Positions 1-8,517 of a stretch of 64,000 nt of DNA are shown here, piece after piece. A program made the position numbers and the translations under genes. This DNA is from Methylobacterium soli. GTDB taxonomy: Bacteria; Pseudomonadota; Alphaproteobacteria; Rhizobiales; Beijerinckiaceae. The stretch's first letter is position 1; each line of letters begins with the position of its first letter. Location: positions 768 through 64,767 of the forward strand of contig NZ_VZZK01000033.1 of assembly GCF_008806385.1 (NCBI RefSeq). Reading direction: 5' to 3'. The notes under the pieces are model-generated. The model was given only the letters and a program-made list of their open reading frames with translations. It had not been told where the DNA came from and did not search any database.

Positions 1-68
1 TCCTCAACGCCATCCTCCGGAGCAGCACGCCATGGCAGCCACAAAGCGCTTGACCGCAAAGACAGTCG

Positions 69-113
69 CTCACCCCAACCCTCTCCCGCACGGGAGAGGG
101 GGTCCGTCGCGCC
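69..113. repeat. Intergenic hairpin repeat (REP-like), solitary copy
   Basis: The sequence ccctctcccg-ca-cgggagaggg at 79-100 is a perfect 10-bp stem with a 2-nt loop, preceded by ctcacccca and followed by a short tail ending gtcgcgcc. The same module recurs twice in the 46.0-46.4 kb intergenic region, so it belongs to a dispersed intergenic repeat family. No protein or tRNA is associated with it here. Confidence 0.7.
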
Positions 114-346
114 GAACCGAACCGGGGCTGCCTATTTTCCAGCCCGCTGCAACGCGATCGGGCCCGGCTCTAAGACTCGTCGTTCCAAGAGGGCTTGGTC
201 CTGCCTGACCTTAGCCGAGACACCACCGACCCACCGCTCCTCGCGACTTGAACGTCAGGACGTGCCCGATCGATTGCAGATCCGACCATCGGCTGTCAGT
301 GATCGGCCTGCACCCTCTTGCGAAGCGCCCTTCTCTGAGAACGATC

Positions 347-736
347 ATGCGCCTGTCTGGAAGTCTCGTCCGAGCGATCATTCTCGTGGTTGCTCTGCCC
401 TGTGTGGCGGAAGCCAAGCAGCTTTGCGGACGCGAGGTCGTTCCGTTCGCCGAGATGGTCGCGGGCATCAAGGCTGCTCCGGGCACGGAGGTAACGCGAG
501 AGACCGCCTCACTCGTTGAGATACAGGACGCGAAGCAGCAGATGCTTTGGACGCTTGCCAAGCCGAGCGGTGGCGGGCCGGCCGCCTATATCTGCCGGAG
601 GGTCGCTCAGGAGGACGGGCAGGTGAAAATTCTTATGACCGCCGAGTGCGTCGGGGAGGCGCTCGGGTGCGACGGCATCATCGGCCGCATCCTGACGGAG
701 CAGAACAGGGCAACGGCCCCGTTCCGGCAAAGATAA
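347..736 (+). CDS. Small exported hypothetical protein
   Basis: This 129-residue protein of unknown function begins with a clear signal peptide (MRLSGSLVRAIILVVALPC..AEA), with predicted cleavage after AEA near residue 23, so it should be periplasmic. The mature part has four cysteines (in KQLCGRE, AYICRR, AECVG and LGCDG), enough for two disulfides. I chose the ATG at 347 rather than the longer frame from 248, because only this start puts the hydrophobic segment at the N-terminus and a GAGA-type ribosome site lies just upstream. It stands alone, with repeats and gene debris on both sides. No family was recognised. Confidence 0.6.
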   Translation: MRLSGSLVRAIILVVALPCVAEAKQLCGREVVPFAEMVAGIKAAPGTEVTRETASLVEIQDAKQQMLWTLAKPSGGGPAAYICRRVAQEDGQVKILMTAECVGEALGCDGIIGRILTEQNRATAPFRQR

Positions 737-919
737 TGCTCCGGGCTTGAGGCCCCAAGCGGACATTCGAAGTGGGCGCGGCGTTCAACAGGCCTTGCCC
801 GATCGGGAAGCCGAGGCTGTTGAAGGTCTTCTGAAGGTGGAGAGCGGGCGTTCCAACAAGCGGCGGTTTCTCCGCTCACAGCGGACATTCGCGGCCTGAG
901 CGCCACGGAACCCCGAAGG
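737..919. other. Intergenic region with a 12-bp direct repeat
   Basis: No gene is visible here. The 12-mer agcggacattcg occurs at 758-769 and again at 880-891 in the same orientation. The stretch leads into the fragment pile-up that follows and may be decayed mobile or accessory DNA, which is inference only. Confidence 0.35.
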
Positions 920-1300
920 CTAGGGACAGCGCGCCTTCGGAGCGACCGCAGCGTCGGGCTGCCCGCTCGTCGCCAGGGCTCTCGCGACAAAGCCTGATGC
1001 CTTCATCTCCTCGATGAACCGGCTCATGTAGGCAGCCGCCGTCTCTCGTCCCCGAGGCATCGCGACAGCCTGTTCGATCACCATGAAGCGGCCGGGCAGA
1101 ACGCGAAATTCCGCATGCTCCCGTGCATAGGCTTCGAGCGGCTGCCGCACGGAGGCGACAGCCTCCAGATGATCCCGCGCGAACACCGCGACGGCATCGC
1201 GCGAGGTCGGCGCGAAGAATTGCTCGCGAAGCACCCTGATATGGATCTCAATCTAATCCCGCTTGGCTGTCAGGGTGGTGACGATCTGAGGAAGGGCCAT
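920..1300 (-). pseudogene. Fused gene debris: start of an unknown small protein joined to the C-terminus of a family-3 solute-binding protein
   Basis: Read on the minus strand from an ATG at 1300, the frame starts MALPQIVTTLTAKRD, stops at a TAG (1255-1253), and continues in the same frame as IEIHIRVLREQFFAPTSRD and onward to 920. The first part resembles the start of small Methylobacterium proteins that continue ..KRDEIE, so the TAG may be a mutated GAG. The later part, with ARDHLEAV and a tail around GRETAAAYMSRFIEEMKASG, resembles the last lobe of periplasmic amino-acid-type (family 3) binding proteins. The upstream two thirds of such a protein are absent. The segment is best read as a junction of two truncated genes and not a working CDS. 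Family calls are from memory of typical sequences. Confidence 0.45.
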
Positions 1301-1380
1301 CACGCCACCGCCTTGCGCTGCTGACGCTGCCAGTAGCCGCAGAACGACAGGGACTTGGCCGACACGAGGGCGAGGCGCAG

Positions 1381-1581
1381 TGTGCGCTGAAAGGGCTTCT
1401 CAAAGCTGAGTTGAAACGCAGGGGTGTGACCTACGCGCAACTCGTGGAAAAGCTGGACGCCATCGGCGTGACGGAGACTGAGCCGAACATCCGCAACAAG
1501 CTGGCGCGCGGAAAGTTCACGGCCGTGTTTATCGTGCAAGTCATGACTGCAATTGACGCCCGTGAGATCCGCATATATTAA
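1381..1581 (+). pseudogene. DUF6471-like remnant lacking a start codon
   Basis: The plus-strand frame ending at the TAA (1579-1581) encodes a segment that reads LLKAELKRRGVTYAQLVEKL, then PNIRNKLARGKF and VMTAIDAREIRIY, the usual shape of the DUF6471 family (a short helix-turn-helix-like domain of unknown function). The frame stays open upstream to a stop at 1279-1281 but offers no ATG or well-placed GTG, and the residues before CALKG do not look like the family, so the N-terminus is missing. Its TAA overlaps the stop of the convergent membrane-protein gene by 2 bases. It is probably a leftover from a mobile or accessory segment. Confidence 0.5.
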
Positions 1582-2720
1582 AAATCTCTTGAATTGATCT
1601 CGATTTCAAGGCTGTCCAGTATGATTTCATGAGGCCAAGTATCCTCCGGGTCGTTTGGATGGCGGGTCAACACAAAACGGTTGCTGCCTGGAAAGCCAAT
1701 GGGGCCTTCGCTGACCTCACTCCAATCAGGCGAGCAGAACCAAGTCGCTTCCATTACAAGTTTGGTTCTAACACATTGTTTATCGCTTATATTATGAGAA
1801 CCTATACAACACAGAGAGAACACAGCAGCATTAACCGGCGTCTGCTCGCGCACAAATCTTATTGCCCGTATCCGAAATCGGAATTTGCCATACCAATAAT
1901 CTCGTGGAACATCTATAAATATTTCTCCTGATCTATCTTTATCATTGTCAAACTCTACGGTGTCAGGATCTTCTGCTTGCAGCGAAATGGATCTGCGCCG
2001 AGCACAGGGCCGGCTACTAGATGGATCAATTCGGCTGCCCAGAACAAAAATCGTCGTGGTTCGCGCGCCTGAATAATATATCGGATACCCGAATGCAGTA
2101 TATTCTCCATCGACCTTCAGAATATTTATTTCGTATATAATAATATTACCCTTCTTAAATTCACGCATATCATTAAGAAACGACCATTTATAAAAGTTGC
2201 TTACAGAAAACTGACTTATACCGTTTGCCCCACTTACCACGTAAAGACGGTAAATCCCCTCAGATGGATTTTCAGGCTTTACTAGCACCGGGGAGATTTC
2301 TGTCTGTGTGTAATAAAAATTTTGCGCTTTTGAACAATCAAACTGAATATTAATTCCAGATCGAAGTGCTATTATATCAAATGACGGGCTTTTTATGCCT
2401 TGTTTCTCAGATATTATCCTCAACCTTTCTTCAAGTGCTCGAGCTATTTCCTTCAATTCCATGCTCAGCAGCGATGGTGTCTTGAAAATCCGCCATAGGT
2501 AAACGAGCGGAAAAAAGAGCAGGATAGCTGCGCTTCCGGCTGCCTTTGTTGCTAGTTCGCCTCCGGCTTCGCTGGGGCCGCCCACAAGCCAAAGCAGACA
2601 GATAGCTAGCACGGCCAAGATGATGGTGATCACCAGCCGCTCTGTTGACTCAAGAGCGAGAGCGGAGCGCGTATCTTTGAGGGCTCGTTTGTGGACGGAG
2701 CGCCAGTAATTGTCTGCCAT
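1578..2720 (-). CDS. AT-rich orphan membrane protein with two N-terminal TM helices
   Basis: This 380-residue protein has no recognised family. Two hydrophobic helices lie at about residues 29-47 (VITIILAVLAICLLWLV) and 61-78 (AGSAAILLFFPLVYLWRI). A short amphipathic stretch (ELKEIARALEERLR) follows, and then a roughly 270-residue soluble region rich in Ile, Tyr and Asn that looks mostly beta. The base composition is visibly much more AT-rich than the surrounding genes and uses codons such as ata, tta and aat that are rare elsewhere in the window, which suggests acquisition from outside. It starts at an ATG (2720) and converges on the DUF6471 remnant. The layout (2 TM plus cytoplasmic domain) is common in accessory-island proteins; no function can be assigned. 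Confidence 0.65.
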   Translation of the reverse strand: MADNYWRSVHKRALKDTRSALALESTERLVITIILAVLAICLLWLVGGPSEAGGELATKAAGSAAILLFFPLVYLWRIFKTPSLLSMELKEIARALEERLRIISEKQGIKSPSFDIIALRSGINIQFDCSKAQNFYYTQTEISPVLVKPENPSEGIYRLYVVSGANGISQFSVSNFYKWSFLNDMREFKKGNIIIYEINILKVDGEYTAFGYPIYYSGARTTTIFVLGSRIDPSSSRPCARRRSISLQAEDPDTVEFDNDKDRSGEIFIDVPRDYWYGKFRFRIRAIRFVREQTPVNAAVFSLCCIGSHNISDKQCVRTKLVMEATWFCSPDWSEVSEGPIGFPGSNRFVLTRHPNDPEDTWPHEIILDSLEIEINSRDF

Positions 2721-2762
2721 GGTACATTGCTAACACCGCAGACGGTAATCTGTGTAGCTTCC

Positions 2763-2784
2763 ACCGGGTTCTCTCCAACCCGGT
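2763..2784. other. Perfect 8-bp inverted repeat
   Basis: The sequence accgggtt-ctctcc-aacccggt forms a perfect 8-bp stem with a 6-nt loop, 43 bases upstream of the start of the minus-strand membrane-protein gene. No T-run follows on either strand, so an intrinsic terminator is unlikely. An operator or mRNA leader structure is possible. Confidence 0.4.
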
Positions 2785-2828
2785 CGTCTGAGGCGTCAGC
2801 ACCGCTTGGTGCATTTGCTCCATAAGGC

Positions 2829-2852
2829 CGCGATCTCGCGCACGAGATCGCG
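2829..2852. other. Perfect 10-bp inverted repeat upstream of the binding-protein gene
   Basis: The sequence cgcgatctcg-cgca-cgagatcgcg is an exact 10-bp palindrome with a 4-nt loop, about 90 bases before the ATG at 2941. It lies inside a short minus-strand frame ending at 2796 that reads PPRDLVREIAALWSKCTKRC and may be a gene remnant, so the palindrome could simply reflect the codons for RDLVREI. Confidence 0.4.
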
Positions 2853-2940
2853 AGGCGGGACTTGGGCCATGGCGTCATCCTGCGGCAGAGAGGCTAAGAG
2901 CCCGAGGAACGCGGCGCCTCCCGTGGACAAGAATGTGCGG

Positions 2941-3924
2941 ATGGTGCTGACGCGTTTCAGGGCCGGTTCGGCGATCGGTTTGGGGGTGGCACTCATGGCA
3001 TTGTCAGGTCCCGCGATGGCGGAGATCACCGTCATGATCTCGGGCGGCTTCTCCCTGGCGTATCAGGAAGTCATCCCGGACTTCGAGCGCGAGACGGGCA
3101 TCGCCGTCACCACATTGTCCGGTGCGTCCCAGGGGGCGGGTCCAAAGACCATCAGCGCCCAGCTTGAACGCGGTGTGCACGCCGATCTGGTCATCCTCTC
3201 CAGGGAGGGGCTGGACGAGCTTGTTGCGGCCGGCCGGATCATCGGCGGCTCGGACAAGGAGCTTGCGCGCGTGCCGCTCGCTGCGGCCGTGCGTCAGGGA
3301 AGCCCGAAGCCCGACATCGGCAGCGTCGATGCGCTCAAACGGAGCCTGCTCGCTGCGCGAGCGGTCAGCATGCCCGAGAGCACCAGCGGTCAGTTCCTCA
3401 AGGCCGTGGTGTTCCCGAGGCTCGGGATCGCCGACACGGTGTCCGTGACGGTCGTGCCTCGGGGGATCGATTCCACGTCGATGCTGGCAGCCGGCGGGTC
3501 GGATCTCGCACTCGGGCCTGTCAGCGAATTGGTGAACCAGCCCAACGTGGAGCTTGTGGGTCCGCTTCCCGAGGAGGTGCAGCTTGTCCAGGTGTTCACG
3601 GCAGCGATCGTCGACACCGCACGCCATCGGGACGAAGCCGAGCGTCTGACGGCGTTCCTGGCATCCGACCGCACCCTTGCGGCGATCAGGAAGGCCGGCA
3701 TGGGAGCCGGTCGGCGATCGCCCGACGCGTTAGACGCCGATTCCGCCAAGGCGGCTTGCCTGACGTCGGAATGCGCCTTGGCCTGCGTGGAGCGTCCGAG
3801 ACGGCCGCCCAGCATGTTTCAAACGGACAGCACGGCCTGCTGGAACGCCCCGTCCTTTGAAGTCCCTGGTCTCATTGGGTTTCGACCACTTGAGAGGCGC
3901 AACCGCAGTTTGTATCTATTCTAA
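2941..3924 (+). CDS. ModA-like periplasmic substrate-binding protein, 3' end probably frameshifted
   Basis: The protein opens with a signal peptide (MVLTRFRAGSAIGLGVALMA..AMA) and then EITVMISGGFSLAYQEVIPD, typical of the ModA / type-2 periplasmic binding fold (COG0725). Such proteins deliver anions or small ligands to ABC importers, but no permease or ATPase gene is nearby. Homology-like sequence ends around AAIRKAGM (near residue 254). After that the frame runs on for about 73 residues of unconvincing, Cys- and Arg-rich sequence. Removing one G from the run at 3702-3704 would give GMEPVGDRPTR followed by a TAG at 3731-3733 and a normal length of about 263 residues. I chose ATG 2941 because it begins the signal peptide; a longer frame from 2806 does not. 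Confidence 0.6.
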   Translation: MVLTRFRAGSAIGLGVALMALSGPAMAEITVMISGGFSLAYQEVIPDFERETGIAVTTLSGASQGAGPKTISAQLERGVHADLVILSREGLDELVAAGRIIGGSDKELARVPLAAAVRQGSPKPDIGSVDALKRSLLAARAVSMPESTSGQFLKAVVFPRLGIADTVSVTVVPRGIDSTSMLAAGGSDLALGPVSELVNQPNVELVGPLPEEVQLVQVFTAAIVDTARHRDEAERLTAFLASDRTLAAIRKAGMGAGRRSPDALDADSAKAACLTSECALACVERPRRPPSMFQTDSTACWNAPSFEVPGLIGFRPLERRNRSLYLF

Positions 3925-4020
3925 GTCTATGTTTTAATTGAGTTTTTGGGATTGAACGGCGAAGCTTGAGCGGGCAGGACAGGATTCGGGCGTCAACGAA
4001 CGCTCGCGGAAGGTCTCGCC

Positions 4021-6244
4021 ATGCACCCCATCGCCCGACGCCTCGCGGCGACCGTCGCACTCGGCCCCCTGGCGCTCGCGGCGCAGCCGCCGGGCCCGGC
4101 GCGGGCCCAGGAGGCGAGCGTGCGCCTCGACCAGATCGCGGTCGAGGGCAGCGGCGCGGCGCCGGCCGGTCCGGGGATCGGCAACGGCTCGGCCACCAGC
4201 GGCGGCGGGGGCGGCCCGAGCGGGGTCGTCGGCTACACCGCCCGGGTCAGCCCCACGGCCACCAAGACCAACACCCCGCTGATCGAGACGCCGCAATCGG
4301 TCTCGGTGGTGACGCGCCAGCAGCTCAACGACCGCAACGTGCAATCGCTGAACGAGGCGATCAGCTACACGCCCGGCGTCTCGGCCAACGTCTTCGGCTT
4401 CGACCCGCGCTTCGACGCCTTCTACATCCGCGGCTTCAACGTGACGAATGTCGGCATCTACCGTGACGGCCTGCGCCAGCCCTCCGCCCCCTTCGCGATC
4501 CCGAAGGTCGAGCCCTACGGCCTCGACGCCATCACGATCCTGCGGGGGCCGGCCGGCGGCCTCTACGGGCTCGGATCGCCCGGCGGCATCGTCGACGTCA
4601 CCTCGAAGCGCCCGACCGCGACGCCCTTCGGCGAGGTCTGGCTGCAGCGCGGCCAGTACGATCGCTACCAGGGCAATTTCGATGTCGGAGGCCCGATCGA
4701 GGGCAGCGACGGGCGCTTGCTCTACCGGCTCACGGGCGCCGTCCGCCAGAGCAACAACTTCCTGCCGGGCGGCATCGACGACAGGGCCTACATCGCGCCG
4801 GCCTTCACCTGGAAGCCCTCGGCCGACACCACCTTCACGGTGCTCGCCGAGTATCTCAACAACACGGTGCCGGGCAACGTCTCGTTCTACTCGGACTTCA
4901 CCGACCCGCGCTTCCAGAAGACGCGCCTGTTCTCCGGTGATCCGGCCTTCCAGAACCTCAACACCGAGCAGTACCGCATCGGCTACGCCTTCGAGCACAA
5001 GTTCAGTCCGGACATCATCTTCCGGCAGAACTTCCGTTACTACCATGTGGATGCAGACCTGCGGTATACCGAGATCACCCCCGGCGGCCTGAGCGCCGAT
5101 CTGAGCACCGCCGCCCGCGATACCGGCCGCATCGCGAACGTGCTCGACACCTTCTCGGTCGACAACCAGCTCGAACTCCGCGGGGCCACCGGCGCGATCC
5201 AGCACACGCTCGTCGGCGGGATCGACTACACCTACGCGACCTACAGCCAGCGCAGCGGCTTCGGCCTCGCGCCGGACCTGCAGCTCGGCGGCCTGATCCG
5301 ACCGAATTACGGCGCACAATTCATCCCGGTCCCGGATCTCGGCAACGCCACCCGGGTCACGCAATCGCAGCTCGGCACCTACGTGCAGGACCAGGCCAGG
5401 CTCGGCCGCTTCATCCTGACTCTGACCGGACGGCACGACGGCGTCACCACCACCTCCGGAAGCGTGGCCAGTCCGGGCACCGCGACCGAGGCGGTCAACC
5501 GGGCCTTCAGCGAGCGCGTCGGCCTCAACTACCTGCTCACCGACGACCTCGTCCCCCTATGTCAGCTATGCCAGCACCTTCGCGCCCCAGCTCGGGCTGA
5601 CCCGCCTCAATCAGCCCTTCGCGCCGACCGAAGGGACGCAGATCGAGGGTGGCATCAAGTTCAACGTGCCGGGCACCAGCGTCTTTCTCAACGCGGCCGT
5701 GTTCGACATCACCCAGACCAACGTGCTGGCGCCCGACCCGGTAAGCCCCCTCTTCTTCGTCGCGCCGATCGGCGCCGTGAACTCGCACGGCGCGGAACTC
5801 GAGGCGGTGGCCAATCTCGGCCCGGGCATCAACGTCACGGCGGCCTACAGCCACGTCGACATCCGGACGATCAGGAACCCGGGCAGCCCGGAATCGGTGG
5901 GTCTCTCCCTCTCGGGGGTGCCCAGCAACACCTTCCGGATGTTCGCGACCTACGCGCTCCCGACCTGGTCGGAGCTCTACGGCCTGAGCTTCGGCGGCGG
6001 CATCCGCTATGCCGGCACGAGCCCGGCAAACGATGTGCCGAACACCTTCCGCAACTCCACCGTCACCCTGTTCGACGCGGTCGCCGCCTACGACTTCGCC
6101 AAGGTCGATCCCCGGCTCCAGGGCATGCGCCTGCAGGTGAACGTCACCAACCTGCTCGACCGCAACTACTTCACCTGCCAGGCGGGGGCCTGCTACCGCG
6201 GCCAGCCCCGGCAATTCATCGCGAGCCTGATCTATCGCTGGTGA
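4021..6244 (+). pseudogene. TonB-dependent siderophore receptor interrupted by a +1 frameshift
   Basis: This is an outer-membrane ferric-siderophore receptor. It has a signal peptide ending PARAQ, a short linker, a plug domain (TPLIETPQSVSVVTRQQLND, SPGGIVDVTSKRP) and a long beta-barrel. The frame reads well from 4021 to YLLTDDLVP. After the five-C run at 5553-5557 it turns into nonsense, while the neighbouring frame continues the family sequence as YVSYASTFAPQLGLTRLNQP and ends with the expected aromatic C-terminus (IASLIYRW) at 6244. One extra C explains everything. The intact product would be about 740 residues. It could be a true pseudogene, a phase-variable C tract or a sequencing error. 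The AT-rich stretch 3905-3955 upstream probably holds the promoter; only a half-match to an Irr-type iron box is visible. Confidence 0.85.
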
Positions 6245-6304
6245 TCCGGGGGCCGGAACCTCGGATGCGTTGAGGGGACGGGCGAGCCGGCCCTCACGCG
6301 CGCC

Positions 6305-7270
6305 TCACGCACCTTTGCGGGTCGCCTGCGGCCGGGCGCGGCCGAAATCGGGCTCGGCGGTTTCCTGGCCCATGGCCACGATGCCGCGGCGGATGGCGCG
6401 GGTGCGGGTGAAGAGGTCGTGGAGGGCCTCGCCGTCGCCCCAGCGGATGGCGCGGGCGAGCGCTGCCAGATCCTCGTTGAAGCGGCCGAGCATCTCGAGC
6501 ACCGCGTCCTTGTTCGTCAGGAAGACGTCGCGCCACATGGTCGGGTCGGAGGCGGCGATGCGGGTAAAATCCCGGAAGCCGCCCGCCGAGAACTTGATCA
6601 CCTCGGATTGCGTCACCGCCTCGAGGTCGGCCGCCGTGCCGACGATGTTGTAGGCGATGAGGTGCGGCACGTGGCTGGTGATGGCGAGCACGAGATCGTG
6701 ATGCTCCGGGCTCATCGTCTCCACGATGGCGCCGAGCCCCTCCCAGAGCTGCCGCACGGTCGCGACCGCCGCCGCATCCGCGTCCTCGGCCGGGGTGAGG
6801 ATGCACCAGCGGCCTGAGAACAGGGTCGAGAAGCCGGAATCGGGCCCGGAATACTCGGTGCCGGCCACCGGGTGGCCGGGCACGAAGGCCACGCCCTCGC
6901 TGAGGACGGGGGCGACGGCGGCCACCACTGCGCCCTTGACCGAGCCGACATCGGACAAGACCGCGCCGGGCTTCATCCGTCCCTGGATCGCCGCAGCCAC
7001 AATCCCGACGGCGCCGACCGGCACGCACAGGATGACGAGGTCGGCCCCCGCCACGCCCTCGGCCGCGTCCGCCGTGACGTGGTCGGCGAGCCCGAGGGCG
7101 CTCACCCGCTCGCGCACGCCCTCATCCTGGTCGATCGCCACGATCGTGTCGGCAAGGCCGTATTGCCGGGCGCCCCGGGCGATCGAGGAGCCGATCAGGC
7201 CGAGACCCACGATGGCGAGCCGGCTCAAGGGCTGCTTAGCCGGCTCCGAAAGTGTCGCCGCCTCAGACAT
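6305..7270 (-). CDS. tyrC: Prephenate/arogenate dehydrogenase
   Basis: This enzyme oxidatively decarboxylates prephenate or arogenate in tyrosine synthesis. The 321-residue protein has the N-terminal Rossmann NAD(P) motif (LAIVGLGLIGSSIARGAR, about residues 17-34) and the dehydrogenase signatures PGHPVAGTEYSG and SHVPHLIAYNIVG. I chose the ATG at 7270 because it directly precedes the Rossmann fold; it overlaps the stop of hisC by 8 bases (ATGTCTGA), so the two are translationally coupled. With the chorismate mutase-like gene upstream it forms an aromatic amino-acid operon read leftward. The C-terminal tail (DFGRARPQATRKGA) is unremarkable. Confidence 0.88.
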   Translation of the reverse strand: MSEAATLSEPAKQPLSRLAIVGLGLIGSSIARGARQYGLADTIVAIDQDEGVRERVSALGLADHVTADAAEGVAGADLVILCVPVGAVGIVAAAIQGRMKPGAVLSDVGSVKGAVVAAVAPVLSEGVAFVPGHPVAGTEYSGPDSGFSTLFSGRWCILTPAEDADAAAVATVRQLWEGLGAIVETMSPEHHDLVLAITSHVPHLIAYNIVGTAADLEAVTQSEVIKFSAGGFRDFTRIAASDPTMWRDVFLTNKDAVLEMLGRFNEDLAALARAIRWGDGEALHDLFTRTRAIRRGIVAMGQETAEPDFGRARPQATRKGA

Positions 7271-8393
7271 CGCGCGTGCCTCGGACGAAATCCGCGAGCG
7301 TCGCCAGGAACGCCTCATTGGCGGCCTCGCTCCCCACCGTCACCCGCAGGGCGTTCGGCAGCCCGTAGGCCGCGACCCGGCGGGTGATGACGCCGCGCGC
7401 GGTCAGGAACGCATCCGCCTCCGCGGCGCTCCGGCCGGGCGCGTCGAGGAAATGCACCAGGATGAAGTTGCCGACGCTCGGCGTCACCCTGAGCCCCAGC
7501 GCCTCCACGGCCTCGGTCATCCGCGGCAGCCAGGCCGCGTTGTGGGCGGCCGCTGCCGCCACATGCGCCTCGTCCGCGATGGCGGCCGCGCCCGCCGCGA
7601 TCCCGGCGCCCGACAGGTTGAAGGGCCCGCGAATGCGGTTGACCGCGTCGACGATGGCGGGGGGGGCCACCATCCAGCCGATCCGGAGCGAGGCCAGCCC
7701 GTGGATCTTCGAGAAGGTGCGGGTCATCACGACGTTCTCGGATTGCAGCACGAGGTCGAGCCCGGCCGAGTAATCGTTGCGCCGGACATATTCCGCGTAG
7801 GCGGCGTCGAGGACGAGGAGCACGTGGGCGGGCAGGCCCGCATGCAGGCGCTGCACCTCCGCGAAGGGCAGGTAGGTGCCCGTCGGGTTGTTCGGGTTGG
7901 CGATGTAGACGATGCGGGTGCGCGGGGTGACGGCGGCCAGGATCGCGTCGACATCGGCCGTGAGGTCGCGCTCGGGCGCCACCACTGGAGTGCCGCCGGC
8001 CGCCAGGATGGCGATGCGGTAGACCAGAAATCCGTGCTCGGCGTAGATGCCCTCGTCGCCGGGGCCCACGAAGGCGTAGGCGAGGAACGACAGCAACTCG
8101 TCCGAGCCCGCCCCGCAGACGATCCGGGCCGGGTCGAGCCCGTACTTGGCCGCGATGGCCGCGCGCAGGGCCGTGGCGTTGCCGTCCGGATAGAGGGCGA
8201 GGCCGCCCGCCGTCTCGCGCATCGCCGCCATCGCGGCCGGGCTCGGGCCGAGCGGCGTCTCGTTCGAGGAGAGCTTGTAGACCGGATGCGCGCCGGGCGC
8301 CCCGCTCTTGCCCGGCACATAGGCCTCGATGGCGAGCACGCCGGGGCGCGGCACCGGGCGGAGGGCGGCGGGTTCTGGGCTGGCGGCGGTCAT
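7263..8393 (-). CDS. hisC: Histidinol-phosphate / aromatic aminotransferase
   Basis: This PLP-dependent fold-type I aminotransferase has 376 residues. Visible landmarks are YKLSSNETPLGPSPAAMAAM near the N-terminus, IYIANPNNPTGTYLP (Asn and substrate loop), the DAAYAEY segment, and the PLP lysine in RTFSKIHGLASLRIGW. Its family converts imidazole-acetol phosphate to histidinol phosphate. Because it sits between a chorismate mutase-like gene and tyrC, it may mainly transaminate prephenate or phenylpyruvate, as HisC2 paralogues do; that is inference from context. The frame is open well upstream, but only the ATG at 8393 gives the normal N-terminus. Confidence 0.87.
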   Translation of the reverse strand: MTAASPEPAALRPVPRPGVLAIEAYVPGKSGAPGAHPVYKLSSNETPLGPSPAAMAAMRETAGGLALYPDGNATALRAAIAAKYGLDPARIVCGAGSDELLSFLAYAFVGPGDEGIYAEHGFLVYRIAILAAGGTPVVAPERDLTADVDAILAAVTPRTRIVYIANPNNPTGTYLPFAEVQRLHAGLPAHVLLVLDAAYAEYVRRNDYSAGLDLVLQSENVVMTRTFSKIHGLASLRIGWMVAPPAIVDAVNRIRGPFNLSGAGIAAGAAAIADEAHVAAAAAHNAAWLPRMTEAVEALGLRVTPSVGNFILVHFLDAPGRSAAEADAFLTARGVITRRVAAYGLPNALRVTVGSEAANEAFLATLADFVRGTRDV

Positions 8394-8517
8394 GGCAATC
8401 GCAACGGCATGGGGAGTGTCGCCCGCCCCTCTACAGCATTTCGCGCCCGCGTGGACCGCCCGGGGCGCCGGAAATTGCGTGCCCGGTCCCGCCCGCGGGG
8501 CCCGGGCTTTGCGCGTC

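Noticed and set aside
2796..2935. Short minus-strand protein tail ending KCTKRC
   Set aside because: It looks protein-like but has no start, no recognised family and is interrupted by the binding-protein start region; kept only as a possible remnant.
3905..3960. Irr/Fur-type iron box before the siderophore receptor
   Set aside because: Only a half-site (CTTAGAA on the minus strand) can be made out; the second half is missing at the required spacing.
3934..5436. Long minus-strand open frame (about 500 codons) across the receptor gene
   Set aside because: It is Arg/Gly/Val-rich shadow coding of the GC-rich opposite strand, without motifs, and overlaps a clear family protein.
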